A stretch of DNA of 64,000 bases from Legionella moravica DSM 19234. GTDB taxonomy: Bacteria; Pseudomonadota; Gammaproteobacteria; Legionellales; Legionellaceae. A program made the translations under genes and the position numbers. The notes beneath the pieces were generated by a model. That model was not told where the DNA came from, ran no database searches, and saw only the letters and a list, made by a program, of their open reading frames with translations. How positions within the stretch are numbered: position 1 is the stretch's first letter; every line of letters begins with the position of its first letter. Shown here one piece after another: positions 1 through 9,713 of the stretch. The stretch lies in assembly GCF_000423305.1 (NCBI RefSeq), contig NZ_AUHS01000003.1:248001-312000 (forward strand). The letters run 5' to 3'.

Positions 1-1
1 G

Positions 2-33
2 AAAAAAAAAGCCCATCACCTTAATGACGGGCT
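2..33 (-). terminator. Rho-independent terminator of the first MOMP gene
   Basis: An inverted repeat (agccc.tca / tga.gggct, one mismatch) spans 10-33. Read on the minus strand it is followed by an uninterrupted run of nine T (positions 2-10). It lies about 30 bases beyond the stop codon of the porin gene at 62-940. Confidence 0.8.
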
Positions 34-61
34 CTACAATAATTCTTAATTTAATAAGAAA

Positions 62-940
62 TTATACATTACCAACATACTTCAAACCAATGTATGGGCC
101 AGAAGCTGAGAAATCAGTTTCAAAACCACCCAGTGTGTTTCCTATTGTATTATGCATAGCATTGAAGTAATTAAACCACATGTAACCAACGTCAAGAGTT
201 AAGTCACCTTGAGCCATTGCATAAGTGTAATCAGCACCCAGTTTAGCTTCTACTTCTGGAACAATTGCATTCTTAGAACCGTAATTGAAGTTAAAGCCAT
301 CATTGAATTTGCTGGTACCAACTAAAATTGCAGTAGCTGCTTTAGCATAAATTCCGAAACCGTTACCAAATACATAGTTCATGTCAAGGCCGGTACGTGG
401 TCCAAAACCACTGAACTCAGAGTTTGCATTAGCTAGGAATACGCCACTGTTATAGCGGTTGTGATCCATTTGGATTCGTGCATACTGAACACCACCGTGG
501 AAACGCATTTTTTTGTTAGCACTGAAATCAACGAATTGACCTAACTCACCATTAACAGCATCCCATTTGATGTTGTGACGATAGTTATCAACTGAACCGA
601 AGAAATAACCGTCGTTATCAGTATCTAAGTGATACCAGTTAACATTGATGTCATTTCCAGTGTTGAAGTGGTAAGAACCTTCTAGTTTGAAACCCCAATC
701 CCAATCATGATTCCAATCTTGGTAATGGTGATAACCGTTAAGATCAACGCTCTCACGGTAACCCCAATTAGCATCATAAACAGGTTGTAAATACAGAGCG
801 GTAATTCCGATATCCCATGCAGTTCTTTCGCAAGGAACAGTAACGTTACCTGGGGTGCAAACTGGTCCCATAGTACCAGCGAACACTGCACTGCTACCTA
901 AAGCAAGAACAGCTACCGCTGTTTTTTTCAAATTTAACAT
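62..940 (-). CDS. Legionella major outer membrane protein (MOMP) family porin, paralog 1
   Basis: This is an outer-membrane beta-barrel protein of the Legionella OMP family. It has a Sec signal peptide of about 21 residues ending AVFA, a mature start GTMGP, the conserved pair of cysteines in [11 protein letters not shown], and many aromatic alternating strands ending in a C-terminal amphipathic strand ([12 protein letters not shown]). The longer GTG start at 952 would overlap the GGAG ribosome site. The ATG at 940 has GGAG six bases upstream and aligns with the next paralog. It is the first of three same-strand paralogs separated by their own leaders. Family membership is firm; porin activity is inferred from the family. 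Confidence 0.9.
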   Translation of the reverse strand: MLNLKKTAVAVLALGSSAVFAGTMGPVCTPGNVTVPCERTAWDIGITALYLQPVYDANWGYRESVDLNGYHHYQDWNHDWDWGFKLEGSYHFNTGNDINVNWYHLDTDNDGYFFGSVDNYRHNIKWDAVNGELGQFVDFSANKKMRFHGGVQYARIQMDHNRYNSGVFLANANSEFSGFGPRTGLDMNYVFGNGFGIYAKAATAILVGTSKFNDGFNFNYGSKNAIVPEVEAKLGADYTYAMAQGDLTLDVGYMWFNYFNAMHNTIGNTLGGFETDFSASGPYIGLKYVGNV

Positions 941-1107
941 GCTTATCTCCACTTTTTTATTATTAATTTCCGTTCGTTACCAATTTTATTAGTAATCAGC
1001 AACAGTACGCATTCTTCGCTCTAATCGAGAGCGTACCTGGATAAATTATCCAGCCGGACTTAAATAAAGTCAACAGTATTGCTGAAATTTCTTAAAAAGT
1101 TAACAAA

Positions 1108-1980
1108 TTACACATTACCAACATACTTCAACCCAATGTACGGGCCAGAGGCTGTGAAATCACTTTGGAAGCCTGCTGGAGATGCGCTGTTATGCATCGC
1201 ATTGAAGTAATCGAACCACATGTAACCAACATCCAGAGTCAAGTCACCTTGAGCCATTGCATAAGTGTAATCAGCGCCAAGTTTCGCTTCAACTTCCGGA
1301 ACTATTGCATTCTTGGAACCGTATCTTAAATGAAGCCCATCATTGAAACTGCTAGTTCCCACTAAAATAGCTGCTGCACCTTTAGCATAAACACCAAATC
1401 CATTACCAAATACATAATTCATATCAAGACCGGTACGTGGTCCAAAACCGCTAAATTCAGAATTTGCATTGGCTGAGAAGACACCGCTGGTGTAAAAATT
1501 ATGATCCATTTGCGTTCTTGCGTACTGAACACCACCATGGAAACGCATTTTCTTGTTGGCGCTGAAATCAACAAATTGACCTAACTCCACGTTAACAGCA
1601 TCCCATTTATCGTTATGACGATAATGATCAATCGCATTAGAATAATAGCCGTTGTTATCCGTATCTAAATGATACCAGTTGACGTTAATGTCATTTCCAG
1701 TATTGAAGTGGTAAGAACCTTCTAGCTTAAAGCCCCAATCCCAATCCTGATTCAAATCCTGGTAATGTTGATAACCATTGAAGGAAGCAATTTCACGATA
1801 ACCCCATTCAGCATCGTATACAGGTTGTAAATACAGCGCTGTGATACCAACATCCCAAGCAGTTCTTTCGCAAGGGACGGTCACGTTACCCGGGGTGCAA
1901 ACTGGTCCCATAGTACCAGCGAACACTGCACTGCTACCTAAAGCAAGAACAGCCACTGCTGTTTTTTTCAAACTTAACAT
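1108..1980 (-). CDS. Legionella MOMP-family porin, paralog 2
   Basis: This 290-residue outer-membrane barrel is very close to the gene at 62-940. It has the same signal peptide ([11 protein letters not shown]...AVFA), the same [11 protein letters not shown] segment and the same C-terminal strand. Differences concentrate in putative surface loops, for example after WGYRE, around the HLDTDN segment, and near the C-terminal HNSAS stretch. GGAG lies seven bases before the ATG. The coding DNA for the signal peptide is almost identical to that of paralog 1, which suggests recent duplication or gene conversion. The product probably acts as a porin or adhesin-like surface protein; the exact function is unknown. 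Confidence 0.9.
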   Translation of the reverse strand: MLSLKKTAVAVLALGSSAVFAGTMGPVCTPGNVTVPCERTAWDVGITALYLQPVYDAEWGYREIASFNGYQHYQDLNQDWDWGFKLEGSYHFNTGNDINVNWYHLDTDNNGYYSNAIDHYRHNDKWDAVNVELGQFVDFSANKKMRFHGGVQYARTQMDHNFYTSGVFSANANSEFSGFGPRTGLDMNYVFGNGFGVYAKGAAAILVGTSSFNDGLHLRYGSKNAIVPEVEAKLGADYTYAMAQGDLTLDVGYMWFDYFNAMHNSASPAGFQSDFTASGPYIGLKYVGNV

Positions 1981-2366
1981 GCCTTGTCTCCACTAAATTA
2001 TAATTGAGTTCCCATTTTATTGATAACTCACCTTTTAGAGTTGTCAATAGCATGCTTTCGTCGTTCAGGTTCGAAGCATGCAACGATATGAGTATCAGCA
2101 CTGATTTTCAGGTTGTCAAGAATTTCGATTAAAAAAATGAATATTTTCATGGGGATAACATTTTTTTGGGCACGCAATGTAAATTTTGAGCAGATATTGT
2201 TTTTCTGAAATCGACTAAAACCAAACATCCATTGTTTCGTTTTTATATCATTGTATTCGCTTTTTAAAAATGGAATCCATGATAAAATTTCTAAACTTGG
2301 CTATTCACCCATTTAAGAACGCTCCCCCCAAATGGGTGATGCCAACAACTTTTTGTATATCGCGCT
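1981..2366. other. Intergenic region between MOMP paralogs 2 and 3
   Basis: I see no convincing gene here. It holds a hairpin built on gcatgctt/aagcatgc near 2050-2085 and a second hairpin with 10-bp perfect arms (tcacccattt at 2305-2314, aaatgggtga at 2330-2339). The second sits just beyond the stop of the 2367-3245 gene and may stabilise or end its transcript. It lacks a clear T-run. Confidence 0.5.
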
Positions 2367-3245
2367 TTATACATGACCTACATATTTCAAACCGATATAA
2401 GGACCTGACTCTGCAAGATTACCTTCAAACCCTCCAAAAGGAATAGCAATTGAATTATGTGTTATTTTGAAATAATTAAACCACATATAACCTGCATCCA
2501 GAATCCAGTCGCCCTGAGTTTGCGAATAAGTATAAGCCGCGCCCAACTTAGCCTCAACTTCAGGAACCACCGCATTTTTTGAACCGTAGTTTAAGAAGAA
2601 CCCATCATAAAATCGACTGCTTCCGACCAATACAGCAGTTGCAGCCTTTGCATAGACCCCAAAGCCATTTGAGAACACATAATTCATATCAATACCAGTG
2701 CGAGGCCCGAATCCGCTGAATTCTGAATCAGCATGACTGTTAAACACGCCTCCTCGGTAGTTATCGAGGTTGCCTTTTAGTTGTGCATACTGAACACCGC
2801 CATGGAACCGCATCTTCTTATTTAAACTAAAATCAACAAACTGGCCCAACTCAGCATTAACTACGTTCCATGTCAATTCGTGATGAAAAGTTCGATCAGC
2901 GATTCCAAAATAACCATTATTTACCGGATTTAAATACATCCAATTTACAGTGAGGTCATTGCCTGTATTGAAATGGTAAGAACCCTCCAGTTTAAACCCC
3001 CAGTCAAAACCATGATTCCAATCACTATAATGATTATATCCAGCCACAGGCACAATACTGCGGTAACCCCAGTTAGCATCTTCTATAGGCTGTAAGTACA
3101 ATGCGGTTAAACCGACATCCCAAGCGGTACTTTCGCAAGGAACAGTTACATTACCTGGAGTACAGACTGGCCCCATGGTCCCAGAAAATGCCGCCCCGCT
3201 GCCTAAAACCAGTAATGCGACTGTTGTTCTTTTTAAACTCATCAT
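2367..3245 (-). CDS. Legionella MOMP-family porin, paralog 3 (divergent copy)
   Basis: This is the third tandem porin. It has a signal peptide ([21 protein letters not shown]) and the [11 protein letters not shown] motif, where the following residue context differs ([17 protein letters not shown]). The barrel ends [12 protein letters not shown]. It is clearly more diverged from the other two than they are from each other, at both protein and DNA level. A longer ATG frame opens at 3257, but that start overlaps the GGAG ribosome site. The ATG at 3245 matches the placement in the paralogs. It is likely an outer-membrane barrel with altered surface loops. Confidence 0.88.
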   Translation of the reverse strand: MMSLKRTTVALLVLGSGAAFSGTMGPVCTPGNVTVPCESTAWDVGLTALYLQPIEDANWGYRSIVPVAGYNHYSDWNHGFDWGFKLEGSYHFNTGNDLTVNWMYLNPVNNGYFGIADRTFHHELTWNVVNAELGQFVDFSLNKKMRFHGGVQYAQLKGNLDNYRGGVFNSHADSEFSGFGPRTGIDMNYVFSNGFGVYAKAATAVLVGSSRFYDGFFLNYGSKNAVVPEVEAKLGAAYTYSQTQGDWILDAGYMWFNYFKITHNSIAIPFGGFEGNLAESGPYIGLKYVGHV

Positions 3246-3437
3246 GCCTCTCTCCATCGAAAATTAGTTAATTCCATTAGTTATAATGCAACATGCATAG
3301 CATTTTGTAGCTAAGATGCTTTGTTTTAGTGAGCGTTTTAATAACTATAAGAGTATCTAAAGTGACTATGAAAAAGTCAAGATAAAATAGAATTTATTGA
3401 ATACTATCAGCAAGATAGCATTATTGGAAAGATTGGA

Positions 3438-4322
3438 TTATTTTTTTATCAACTCAATGACAACACGGCGGTTTGCAGCACGCCCTTCATCGGTATCATT
3501 GCGTGCTATTGGCTTTAGTGCTCCAACCCAGGTGACAGACAATTTGCTTTTGGGTACACCAAGCCATATTAGATAGTTCTTTACTGCTTCAGCTCTGAAT
3601 TGAGAAATGGCATTATTATACCCTTTGCGGCCACTCTCATCAGCGTAACCGACAACTCGAATCACATCGACCTGCATGTCTGCCGCAACATATTGAGCAA
3701 TTCGACGTAACTGCGCTTTATCTTCATCCGTTAACATTCTACTGTCTATGCCAAAATGAAAGACCGTTTCTTTTACATCGTCATAAGAAAAGGGCAATAA
3801 TCCGCCAAGACATTGTTGATATTTTGCATACACTTTCTGAAAGCGAATTGGTGAGAGTGCTACGGTAACGCTAAATCCTTCTTCTGATAAATAATTAAAA
3901 TTTGCCTGATAGCCCTGGGATAAAAAAATCAGTAATTTTAAAGCAGGTTCCCGGCCTAGATAAATTCCATATTCACCGGGTTTAATATAAGAACGGGCAA
4001 CGACATACGAATTGGTTAAAGAGGGTTTCCATACAGGAGGTTTAGCCAAAACCAGAGCAGGCAAAGATCTTTGCACTTGATCCCATTTGCGCAAAATAAA
4101 ATGCGGCGGTTTTGTAGCGTATTGTTCAAAATATCCTATTCCATAATCTGGAATAGCCAATGACAATCCACATCGAAGAGGATTTCCACTCATTTTCCAT
4201 TTTTCAGCTCCCATGGGACTGGCATAATCAATATGTGGCACCGCCATGGCACTTGTCATATAGAGCATACTGCTCATCATACCGGTTAGAATACTTTTGC
4301 CTGAAAAATGTCCAAGTGCCAT
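3438..4322 (-). CDS. motY: MotY-like flagellar motor T-ring protein (OmpA-type C-terminal domain)
   Basis: The 294-residue protein has an N-terminal signal segment ending near SAMA. A MotY-specific N-terminal domain follows (GNPLRCGLS, IPDYGIGYFEQYATKPPHFILR). The C-terminal OmpA-like peptidoglycan-binding domain runs from about residue 190 (FHFGIDSRMLTDEDK, VVGYADESGRKGYN, NRRVVIEL). In sodium-type motors MotY forms part of the periplasmic ring that holds the stator. GATGAG lies upstream of the ATG at 4322. The gene is divergent from pyrC with a short shared promoter region and has no flagellar neighbours here. Family assignment is strong. Confidence 0.88.
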   Translation of the reverse strand: MALGHFSGKSILTGMMSSMLYMTSAMAVPHIDYASPMGAEKWKMSGNPLRCGLSLAIPDYGIGYFEQYATKPPHFILRKWDQVQRSLPALVLAKPPVWKPSLTNSYVVARSYIKPGEYGIYLGREPALKLLIFLSQGYQANFNYLSEEGFSVTVALSPIRFQKVYAKYQQCLGGLLPFSYDDVKETVFHFGIDSRMLTDEDKAQLRRIAQYVAADMQVDVIRVVGYADESGRKGYNNAISQFRAEAVKNYLIWLGVPKSKLSVTWVGALKPIARNDTDEGRAANRRVVIELIKK

Positions 4323-4391
4323 TATTTGCTCATCCCAATGACCAAATTCATGATATCCTTAAGTATCGGCAATGTTGCAGGAATCTTTATT

Positions 4392-5426
4392 ATGCGATCT
4401 CTACTTATTAACCGCCCGGATGACTGGCATGTTCATCTCAGAGACGGAGACCAATTAATCCATACGGTTCCAGCAACAGCACTACACTTTGCACGCGCAT
4501 TAATCATGCCGAATCTTAAACCAGCTCTTACTACCTTACCATTAATACAAAGTTATCGAGAAAGGATAGTCGCAGCTACACCCACCGGTAATTCCTTTAC
4601 TCCCTATATGACGTATTATCTCAATGAATCGGTGTCAGCTGATGAATTACACATTGCTGCATCAGAGCCTTATATTTTAGGAGCAAAATTGTATCCGGCT
4701 GGTGCGACAACCAATTCTGAAGCAGGTGCCAAATCATTAAGGGCACTTTATCCATTATTTGAGGTCATGCAGAGCAATAATCTGGTCTTACAAATTCATG
4801 GAGAGGTGACTCATAGTGATATTTTTGAACGAGAAGCATTATTCATCGATGAATATTTAATCCCCATAATCACTAATTTCCCTAAATTGAGAATCGTACT
4901 GGAACATATTTCAACCAAAACAGCTGTCGACTTTGTCAGTGATGCCCCCCAAACGGTTGCCGCCACAATTACTCCTCACCATCTTTTTTATAATCGTAAT
5001 GATCTATTGGCCGGGGGATTAAAGCCCCACTATTATTGTTTACCTATTTTAAAACATGAGAACGATCAACGGGCTCTGCAACTCGCCATCAGCAGTGGAA
5101 ATCCCAAGTTTTTTGCGGGCACTGACAGTGCCCCTCACGAAACATCAACAAAGGAGAGTGCCTGTGGTTGCGCCGGGATATATTCAGCACCCTTTGCTGT
5201 TGCCCTCTACACCCAGATGTTTGATGAGCTTAATCAATTAAATAAACTCAACGATTTTATGAGTGTGCATGGAGCCGAGTTTTATCAATTGCCCATAAAC
5301 AAAGAACAGATTGAATTGATAAACACCCCTCAAAACGTTCCTGAAGTGATGCCTTTTGGGCAGGGTAAGGTAGTTCCCATGGCTGCTGGACAAACGCTGC
5401 TTTGGAGTACCCATGAAGAAAAATAA
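4392..5426 (+). CDS. pyrC: Dihydroorotase
   Basis: This enzyme closes carbamoyl-aspartate to dihydroorotate in pyrimidine synthesis. The class II signature is complete: HVHLRD near residue 13 (zinc ligands), the carboxylated lysine in GAKLYPAG, the HGE and LEHIS histidines, and the catalytic aspartate in AGTDSAPH. The frame is open from 4308, but the ATG at 4392 gives MRSLLINRPDDWH, which aligns with known starts. It yields 344 residues, close to the 348 of E. coli PyrC, and has AGGA upstream. Its 3' end overlaps rnt by 14 bases, so the two are probably co-transcribed. Confidence 0.95.
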   Translation: MRSLLINRPDDWHVHLRDGDQLIHTVPATALHFARALIMPNLKPALTTLPLIQSYRERIVAATPTGNSFTPYMTYYLNESVSADELHIAASEPYILGAKLYPAGATTNSEAGAKSLRALYPLFEVMQSNNLVLQIHGEVTHSDIFEREALFIDEYLIPIITNFPKLRIVLEHISTKTAVDFVSDAPQTVAATITPHHLFYNRNDLLAGGLKPHYYCLPILKHENDQRALQLAISSGNPKFFAGTDSAPHETSTKESACGCAGIYSAPFAVALYTQMFDELNQLNKLNDFMSVHGAEFYQLPINKEQIELINTPQNVPEVMPFGQGKVVPMAAGQTLLWSTHEEK

Positions 5427-6039
5427 TACTGTATTAAGCACCCATATTAAAGAGAGATTTCGTGGGTTTCTGCCTGTAGTTGTTGATGTTGAAACTGCCG
5501 GTTTAGTGCCGCATAAAAATGCGCTTCTGGAAATGTGTATTGTTCTCGTTGAAATGGATTCAGAGGGGCAACTAAAACGAGGAGATAGTTTTTTTGAGCA
5601 CATCTTACCTTTTCCCGGGGCTGAATTAGACCAGAAATCGTTGGAATTTAATCAAATCGATCCCTTTCAGCCTCTGCGTTTTGCAGTAGAGGAACAAGTT
5701 GCTTTAGATCGATTATTTCAACCCATCTTTGCTGCCTTAAAAAAAACACGCTGCCAAAGAGCGGTTCTTGTAGGACATAATGCCTGGTTTGATTTATTGT
5801 TTATAAAGGAAGCAATTAAACGAACAGGGGTAAAATCCCCATTTCATGCATTTACCTGCTTTGATACTGCAACACTGGGTGGTTTAATTTATGGACAAAC
5901 CGTGTTGGCAAAAGCAGCTCATGCAGCAGGAATCCCATTCGATCCTCAAGAGGCTCATTCAGCCATTTACGATGCGGAAAAAACAGCCGATTTATTCTGT
6001 GCCATGACCAATCAATGGCGTACATTGTCGATGTTGTAA
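5413..6039 (+). CDS. rnt: Ribonuclease T
   Basis: RNase T is a DEDDh 3'-5' exoribonuclease that matures tRNA and other stable RNA 3' ends. The active-site residues are visible: D25 and E27 in VDVETAG, D127 in GHNAWFD, H182 and D187 in AHSAIYDAEKTADLF. At 208 residues it has the usual length. It starts inside the last codons of pyrC in another frame (14-base overlap), which implies translational coupling. The same pyrC-rnt order is common in gammaproteobacteria. Confident assignment. Confidence 0.95.
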   Translation: MKKNNTVLSTHIKERFRGFLPVVVDVETAGLVPHKNALLEMCIVLVEMDSEGQLKRGDSFFEHILPFPGAELDQKSLEFNQIDPFQPLRFAVEEQVALDRLFQPIFAALKKTRCQRAVLVGHNAWFDLLFIKEAIKRTGVKSPFHAFTCFDTATLGGLIYGQTVLAKAAHAAGIPFDPQEAHSAIYDAEKTADLFCAMTNQWRTLSML

Positions 6040-6056
6040 TTGCACGGTTTAATAAA

Positions 6057-6105
6057 AATCCGGGAACTTGTCTCATCATAAAATGAGACTAAGAATTCCC
6101 GGATT
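6057..6105 (-). terminator. Long hairpin terminator between rnt and the peroxiredoxin gene
   Basis: Perfect 10-bp outer arms (6057-6066 and 6096-6105) and 7-bp inner arms (gtctcat 6070-6076, atgagac 6083-6089) form a long stem. On the minus strand the stem is followed by a T-rich run (ggatttttatt), so it ends the peroxiredoxin transcript. Being symmetrical it may also slow the convergent pyrC-rnt transcript. Confidence 0.75.
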
Positions 6106-6113
6106 AAAGCGCA

Positions 6114-6719
6114 TTATAAAGAGTCTGAATGTTCAGACAGATAAGCGGCAACACCTTGAGGAGATGCTTTCATACCGGCATCACCTTTTTTCCAGCCAGC
6201 AGGACACACTTCTCCGTGCTCTTCAAAAAATTGAACGGCATCTACAGTACGAATAATTTCATCAATATTTCGGCCAATTGGTAAATCGTTAACAATTTGA
6301 GAACGAACCATTCCATTAGTATCAATGATGAATGCACCACGGAATGCAACGCCGGCAACTGGATGCTCAACGCCATATGATTGACAGATGCTGTGAGTCA
6401 TATCCGCAGCCATAGTATAGCGTACAGGTCCAATACCGCCATTTTTTACTGAAGTATTTCTGTAAGCATTATGAGTAAAGTGCGAATCGATAGAAACTGC
6501 GACCACCTCAACGTTTCTGCTTTTAAACTCTTCAATTCGATGATCAAGAGCAATCAGCTCAGAAGGGCACACAAAAGTAAAATCGAGAGGATAGAAAAAA
6601 ACTACACCGTATTTGCCTTTTAAATGTTCATGTAAATTAAATTTATCAACGATCTCACCATTTCCCATTACTGCCGCGACAGTAAAGTCTGGTGCCTTAC
6701 GCCCAACTAATACACTCAT
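6114..6719 (-). CDS. ahpC: Typical 2-Cys peroxiredoxin (AhpC/Prx1 family)
   Basis: This thiol peroxidase reduces hydrogen peroxide and organic hydroperoxides in the cytoplasm. The peroxidatic cysteine is C51 in DFTFVCPSEL and the resolving cysteine is C172 in GEVCPAGWKKGD. The C-terminal tail continues to residue 201, as in the Prx1/TsaA group. GGAG lies before the ATG at 6719. A monothiol glutaredoxin gene lies 51 bases upstream on the same strand, so the two may form an oxidative-stress unit. Legionella has more than one AhpC, and I cannot say from sequence alone which numbered paralog this is. Confidence 0.92.
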   Translation of the reverse strand: MSVLVGRKAPDFTVAAVMGNGEIVDKFNLHEHLKGKYGVVFFYPLDFTFVCPSELIALDHRIEEFKSRNVEVVAVSIDSHFTHNAYRNTSVKNGGIGPVRYTMAADMTHSICQSYGVEHPVAGVAFRGAFIIDTNGMVRSQIVNDLPIGRNIDEIIRTVDAVQFFEEHGEVCPAGWKKGDAGMKASPQGVAAYLSEHSDSL

Positions 6720-6770
6720 TCTATGATCTCCATTGCAATACGTGAGGTTGCCCTCACGCTATTATTGTCA

Positions 6771-7088
6771 TTATGCAGCAATCGCATCACGTAACATGGG
6801 CTCTAGTTCACCTTGCTGAAACATATCAGCAATGATGTCAGAACCACCAATTAATTCACCTTTCACATAAAGTTGTGGAAAAGTAGGCCAATCAGAAACC
6901 TGGGGTAAAACCTGACGAATATCCGGATTAGCAAGGATATCAACATAGGCAAAGTCAACTCCACACGCTTCAATGCACTGGACTGCGCGAGCAGAAAACC
7001 CACATTGTGGCATCTTGGGTGTTCCTTTCATGTAAAGCATAATTGCATTTTCTTCAATTTGCTTTTTAATTTTATCTAAAGTATCCAC
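6771..7088 (-). CDS. grxD: Monothiol glutaredoxin, Grx4 type
   Basis: The 105-residue protein carries the diagnostic CGFS motif (C29) followed by the glutathione-binding TFPQLYVKGELIGGSDI segment. Such proteins bind a bridging 2Fe-2S cluster with glutathione and take part in iron-sulfur cluster delivery. The start codon is GTG at 7088 with AAAAGG upstream; no ATG lies at a better place. It precedes the peroxiredoxin gene on the same strand. Confidence 0.94.
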   Translation of the reverse strand: MDTLDKIKKQIEENAIMLYMKGTPKMPQCGFSARAVQCIEACGVDFAYVDILANPDIRQVLPQVSDWPTFPQLYVKGELIGGSDIIADMFQQGELEPMLRDAIAA

Positions 7089-7363
7089 TTATGCACCTTT
7101 TTAATAAATAAATCCCGCCAATTATGGCGAAAACCAGACAAGGTCGCAACTAATGAGTCGCATTTGCATTATGATGCAGCAAATCAACCATACTGGCAAC
7201 CTGATGCTATTTCATAAATAAAGAGAGTTATTTGATAAAATAGTCAATTTGGACTAATAGTATACACCAAGTTTACAAAAAATAATAATCAAATGCTCTT
7301 TCAAGTACATTGAATATCGCATCCATCCTGCTACACTAATCGCTTTATGAATCGGAGATAACA

Positions 7364-7942
7364 ATGACATTTACCCTGCCCCAATTACCTTACGCACTGG
7401 ACGCTTTAGCGCCGCATATATCAAAAGAAACTTTGGAATACCATTACGGCAAACATCATAATGCTTACGTTACCAATCTAAACAAACTGATAGTCGGTAC
7501 CGAATTTGAAGCGATGAGCCTTGAAGACATTATCATGAAAGCAAAAGGCGGAATTTTTAATAATGCAGCCCAGGTTTGGAATCATACATTTTATTGGCAC
7601 AGTTTGAGTCCCAATGGTGGCGGAGAACCCAAAGGCAAACTGGCTGAAGCGATCAATAAACACTTCGGTAGCTTCACTGCCTTCAAAGAACAATTCACCC
7701 AGACAGCAGCGACAACCTTTGGTTCTGGTTGGGCATGGCTTGTCCAGGATGCAACAGGCGCTATGAAGATAGTCAGCACCAGTAACGCTGCTACGCCTAT
7801 GACCGATGGGTTAACCGCTTTATTAACTTGTGATGTATGGGAACATGCCTACTACATTGATTACCGCAATTTGCGCCCCGATTACATTAATGCATTCTGG
7901 TCTTTAGTCAACTGGGATTTTGTAAGCAATAACATGAAATAA
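7364..7942 (+). CDS. sodB: Iron superoxide dismutase
   Basis: This enzyme dismutates superoxide in the cytoplasm. Metal ligands are H27, H74, D157 and H161 ([13 protein letters not shown]). Q70 in NNAAQVWNH is the residue typical of the iron rather than manganese enzyme. At 192 residues it has the expected length and no signal peptide. The ATG at 7364 has GGAG six bases upstream. It lies 24 bases ahead of argD on the same strand, so the two are likely co-transcribed. Confidence 0.96.
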   Translation: MTFTLPQLPYALDALAPHISKETLEYHYGKHHNAYVTNLNKLIVGTEFEAMSLEDIIMKAKGGIFNNAAQVWNHTFYWHSLSPNGGGEPKGKLAEAINKHFGSFTAFKEQFTQTAATTFGSGWAWLVQDATGAMKIVSTSNAATPMTDGLTALLTCDVWEHAYYIDYRNLRPDYINAFWSLVNWDFVSNNMK

Positions 7943-7966
7943 TGATAAGGACGAAAGGGAGAAATC

Positions 7967-9139
7967 ATGGCTTTAATTACGACCTACAATCCGATGCCCG
8001 TAACCTTTACCCATGGTAAAGGAGTTTGGCTGTACGATGAACAGGGAAAAGAATATCTCGACGGTTTAAGCGGAATAGCGGTTTGTGGTCTTGGCCATGC
8101 ACACCCCGAGGTGACGCAAACAATCCAGGAGCAGGCAGCTAAATTATTGCATACCTCTAATGCTTTTCATATTAAGGAGCAAGAGCTGCTTGCGGCAAAA
8201 CTTACCGCAATGGCAGGAATGGATCAGGTGTTCTTCGCCAACTCAGGTGCAGAAGCGAATGAAGCTGCCATTAAATTAACCCGTCTTTATGGACATAAAA
8301 AAGGCATTGAAACGCCTTCTATTATTGTAATGGAACGAGCCTTCCACGGGCGAACAATGGCTACTTTAACTGCATCCGGAAGCCGCAAAGTTCAAGCGGG
8401 TTTTGAACCCTTGGTACCCGGATTTATTCGAGCACCATTTAATGATCTTGATGCCATTCATACTATTGCTGCCAATAGAGAAGATGTAGTCGCAGTTATG
8501 TTAGAACCCATCCAGGGTGAGGGCGGAATTTATCCAGCGGAGGAAGGATACCTGCGCTCATTAGCCCAACTTTGTGAACAACATGACTGGATGCTTATTT
8601 TAGATGAAATCCAAACAGGAAATGGCCGTACAGGAAAACTGTTTTCCTGCATGCACTATGGGATTCAACCGGATATTTTAACTACGGCCAAAGGACTGGG
8701 TAATGGGATGCCGATTGGCGCCTGCCTCATGAGTAAAAGGGCTAATGACCTGTTTAAACCTGGCAATCATGGTTCAACCTTTGGCGGAAACTCACTGGCA
8801 TGTGCTACAGCATTGACCGTATTGAATGTAATTGAACGCGATAAACTCTGCGAAAAGGTAACAAAAAACAGTGGGCTGCTTTTGGATAAACTAATTAGCA
8901 ATCTCGGTGAGCATCCTCATGTCAAAGCCATAAGGGGCAAAGGCTATATGATAGGTATAGAGCTGGACAGACCCGCCAATGACATGCGTGCTCTCGGCCT
9001 TGCCAATGGAGTTTTGTTTAATATAACCGCAGACACTGTGGTCAGACTTTTGCCGCCATTGATTATCAGTGAATATGAAATTGATGAGTTGGTCGATCGT
9101 TTAACTCGAACCATCAATCAATTTACCGGGCAATTATAG
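7967..9139 (+). CDS. argD: Acetylornithine aminotransferase-like PLP enzyme
   Basis: This is a class III, PLP-dependent aminotransferase of 390 residues. It has the SGAEANEAAIKL and FHGRT segments, D213 in LILDEIQTGNGRTG (pyridine nitrogen contact) and K242 in TTAKGLGNGMPIGA (Schiff-base lysine). The length and N-terminus fit ArgD, which makes N-acetylornithine in arginine synthesis or succinyldiaminopimelate in lysine synthesis. GGGAG precedes the ATG. It sits directly behind sodB with no arginine genes beside it, so the physiological substrate is inferred from family only. Confidence 0.88.
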   Translation: MALITTYNPMPVTFTHGKGVWLYDEQGKEYLDGLSGIAVCGLGHAHPEVTQTIQEQAAKLLHTSNAFHIKEQELLAAKLTAMAGMDQVFFANSGAEANEAAIKLTRLYGHKKGIETPSIIVMERAFHGRTMATLTASGSRKVQAGFEPLVPGFIRAPFNDLDAIHTIAANREDVVAVMLEPIQGEGGIYPAEEGYLRSLAQLCEQHDWMLILDEIQTGNGRTGKLFSCMHYGIQPDILTTAKGLGNGMPIGACLMSKRANDLFKPGNHGSTFGGNSLACATALTVLNVIERDKLCEKVTKNSGLLLDKLISNLGEHPHVKAIRGKGYMIGIELDRPANDMRALGLANGVLFNITADTVVRLLPPLIISEYEIDELVDRLTRTINQFTGQL

Positions 9140-9176
9140 CACAATCTCCTCACCGCTTTAAAAATACCGTTCAACT

Positions 9177-9235
9177 CTATTCTTCGAATTCCCGCGGCTT
9201 TGACCGCGGGATCCATTGCTTACGCTCGGTTGTTC
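9177..9235. repeat. Palindromic REP-like intergenic sequence
   Basis: A perfect stem, cccgcgg / ccgcggg, flanks a short loop (ctttga). Beside it is a segment (cattgcttacgctcgg) resembling the ends of the inverted-repeat elements common in Legionella intergenic DNA. It lies between the convergent argD and dgkA genes. Only one copy is visible in this window, so it may be a half-element or a terminator-like hairpin. Confidence 0.5.
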
Positions 9236-9309
9236 TATACTCCATGACCAAAGACAGGAAAGTATAAGAAGTCCTTAGAAACTGCCACATTGATCTAATG
9301 AGCCCTTTT

Positions 9310-9669
9310 TCAGAGCAAGGCATAGACAAGAAAAATGCCCCAGGTAACTGCGGCATTAATACCAACAACAAAAATGGCCGCAGATGCCAAGTCTTTTGCG
9401 AGACCCGACAAAGGATGATGTTCCAAGCTAATCCTGTCTACAGTGGTTTCAATTGCTGAATTTAGCAACTCAACAATAAGTAGCAGTACTACTGAGCCAA
9501 TCAAGAGTATCAATTCTACCGCGTTATTCCCAAGAACAAAGGCACAAGGAATGGCGCAAGCTAAAAGAACTAATTCAAATTTAAATGCCCACTCATAACG
9601 AAAAGCATATTTAAGACCATTCCAGGAGTTTTTAAATGCATTATAAAAATGAAGAATTCCTTGTACCAT
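9310..9669 (-). CDS. dgkA: Diacylglycerol kinase, prokaryotic integral membrane type
   Basis: The 119-residue inner-membrane protein has an amphipathic N-terminus followed by three transmembrane helices. The catalytic signature VELLNSAIETTVDRIS is present. It phosphorylates diacylglycerol to phosphatidate, recycling lipid released by envelope polymer synthesis. Length matches E. coli DgkA. The GDPD-family gene ends 44 bases upstream on the same strand, so a small lipid-turnover operon is likely. Confidence 0.94.
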   Translation of the reverse strand: MVQGILHFYNAFKNSWNGLKYAFRYEWAFKFELVLLACAIPCAFVLGNNAVELILLIGSVVLLLIVELLNSAIETTVDRISLEHHPLSGLAKDLASAAIFVVGINAAVTWGIFLVYALL

Positions 9670-9713
9670 TTAGTTGAACACCCCTTTATTTTGCACGCCA
9701 CCAGAACTGCCAA

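Noticed and set aside
2028..2228. 66-codon frame on the minus strand between MOMP paralogs
   Set aside because: It runs through a hairpin-rich leader, has no ribosome site and no recognisable product.
5238..5603. 121-codon minus-strand frame
   Set aside because: It lies across the certain pyrC and rnt genes and is a shadow of their codons.
6741..6759. Hairpin cgtgag/ctcacg between grxD and the peroxiredoxin gene
   Set aside because: No T-run follows on the minus strand, so it is not a convincing terminator; it may only affect RNA stability.
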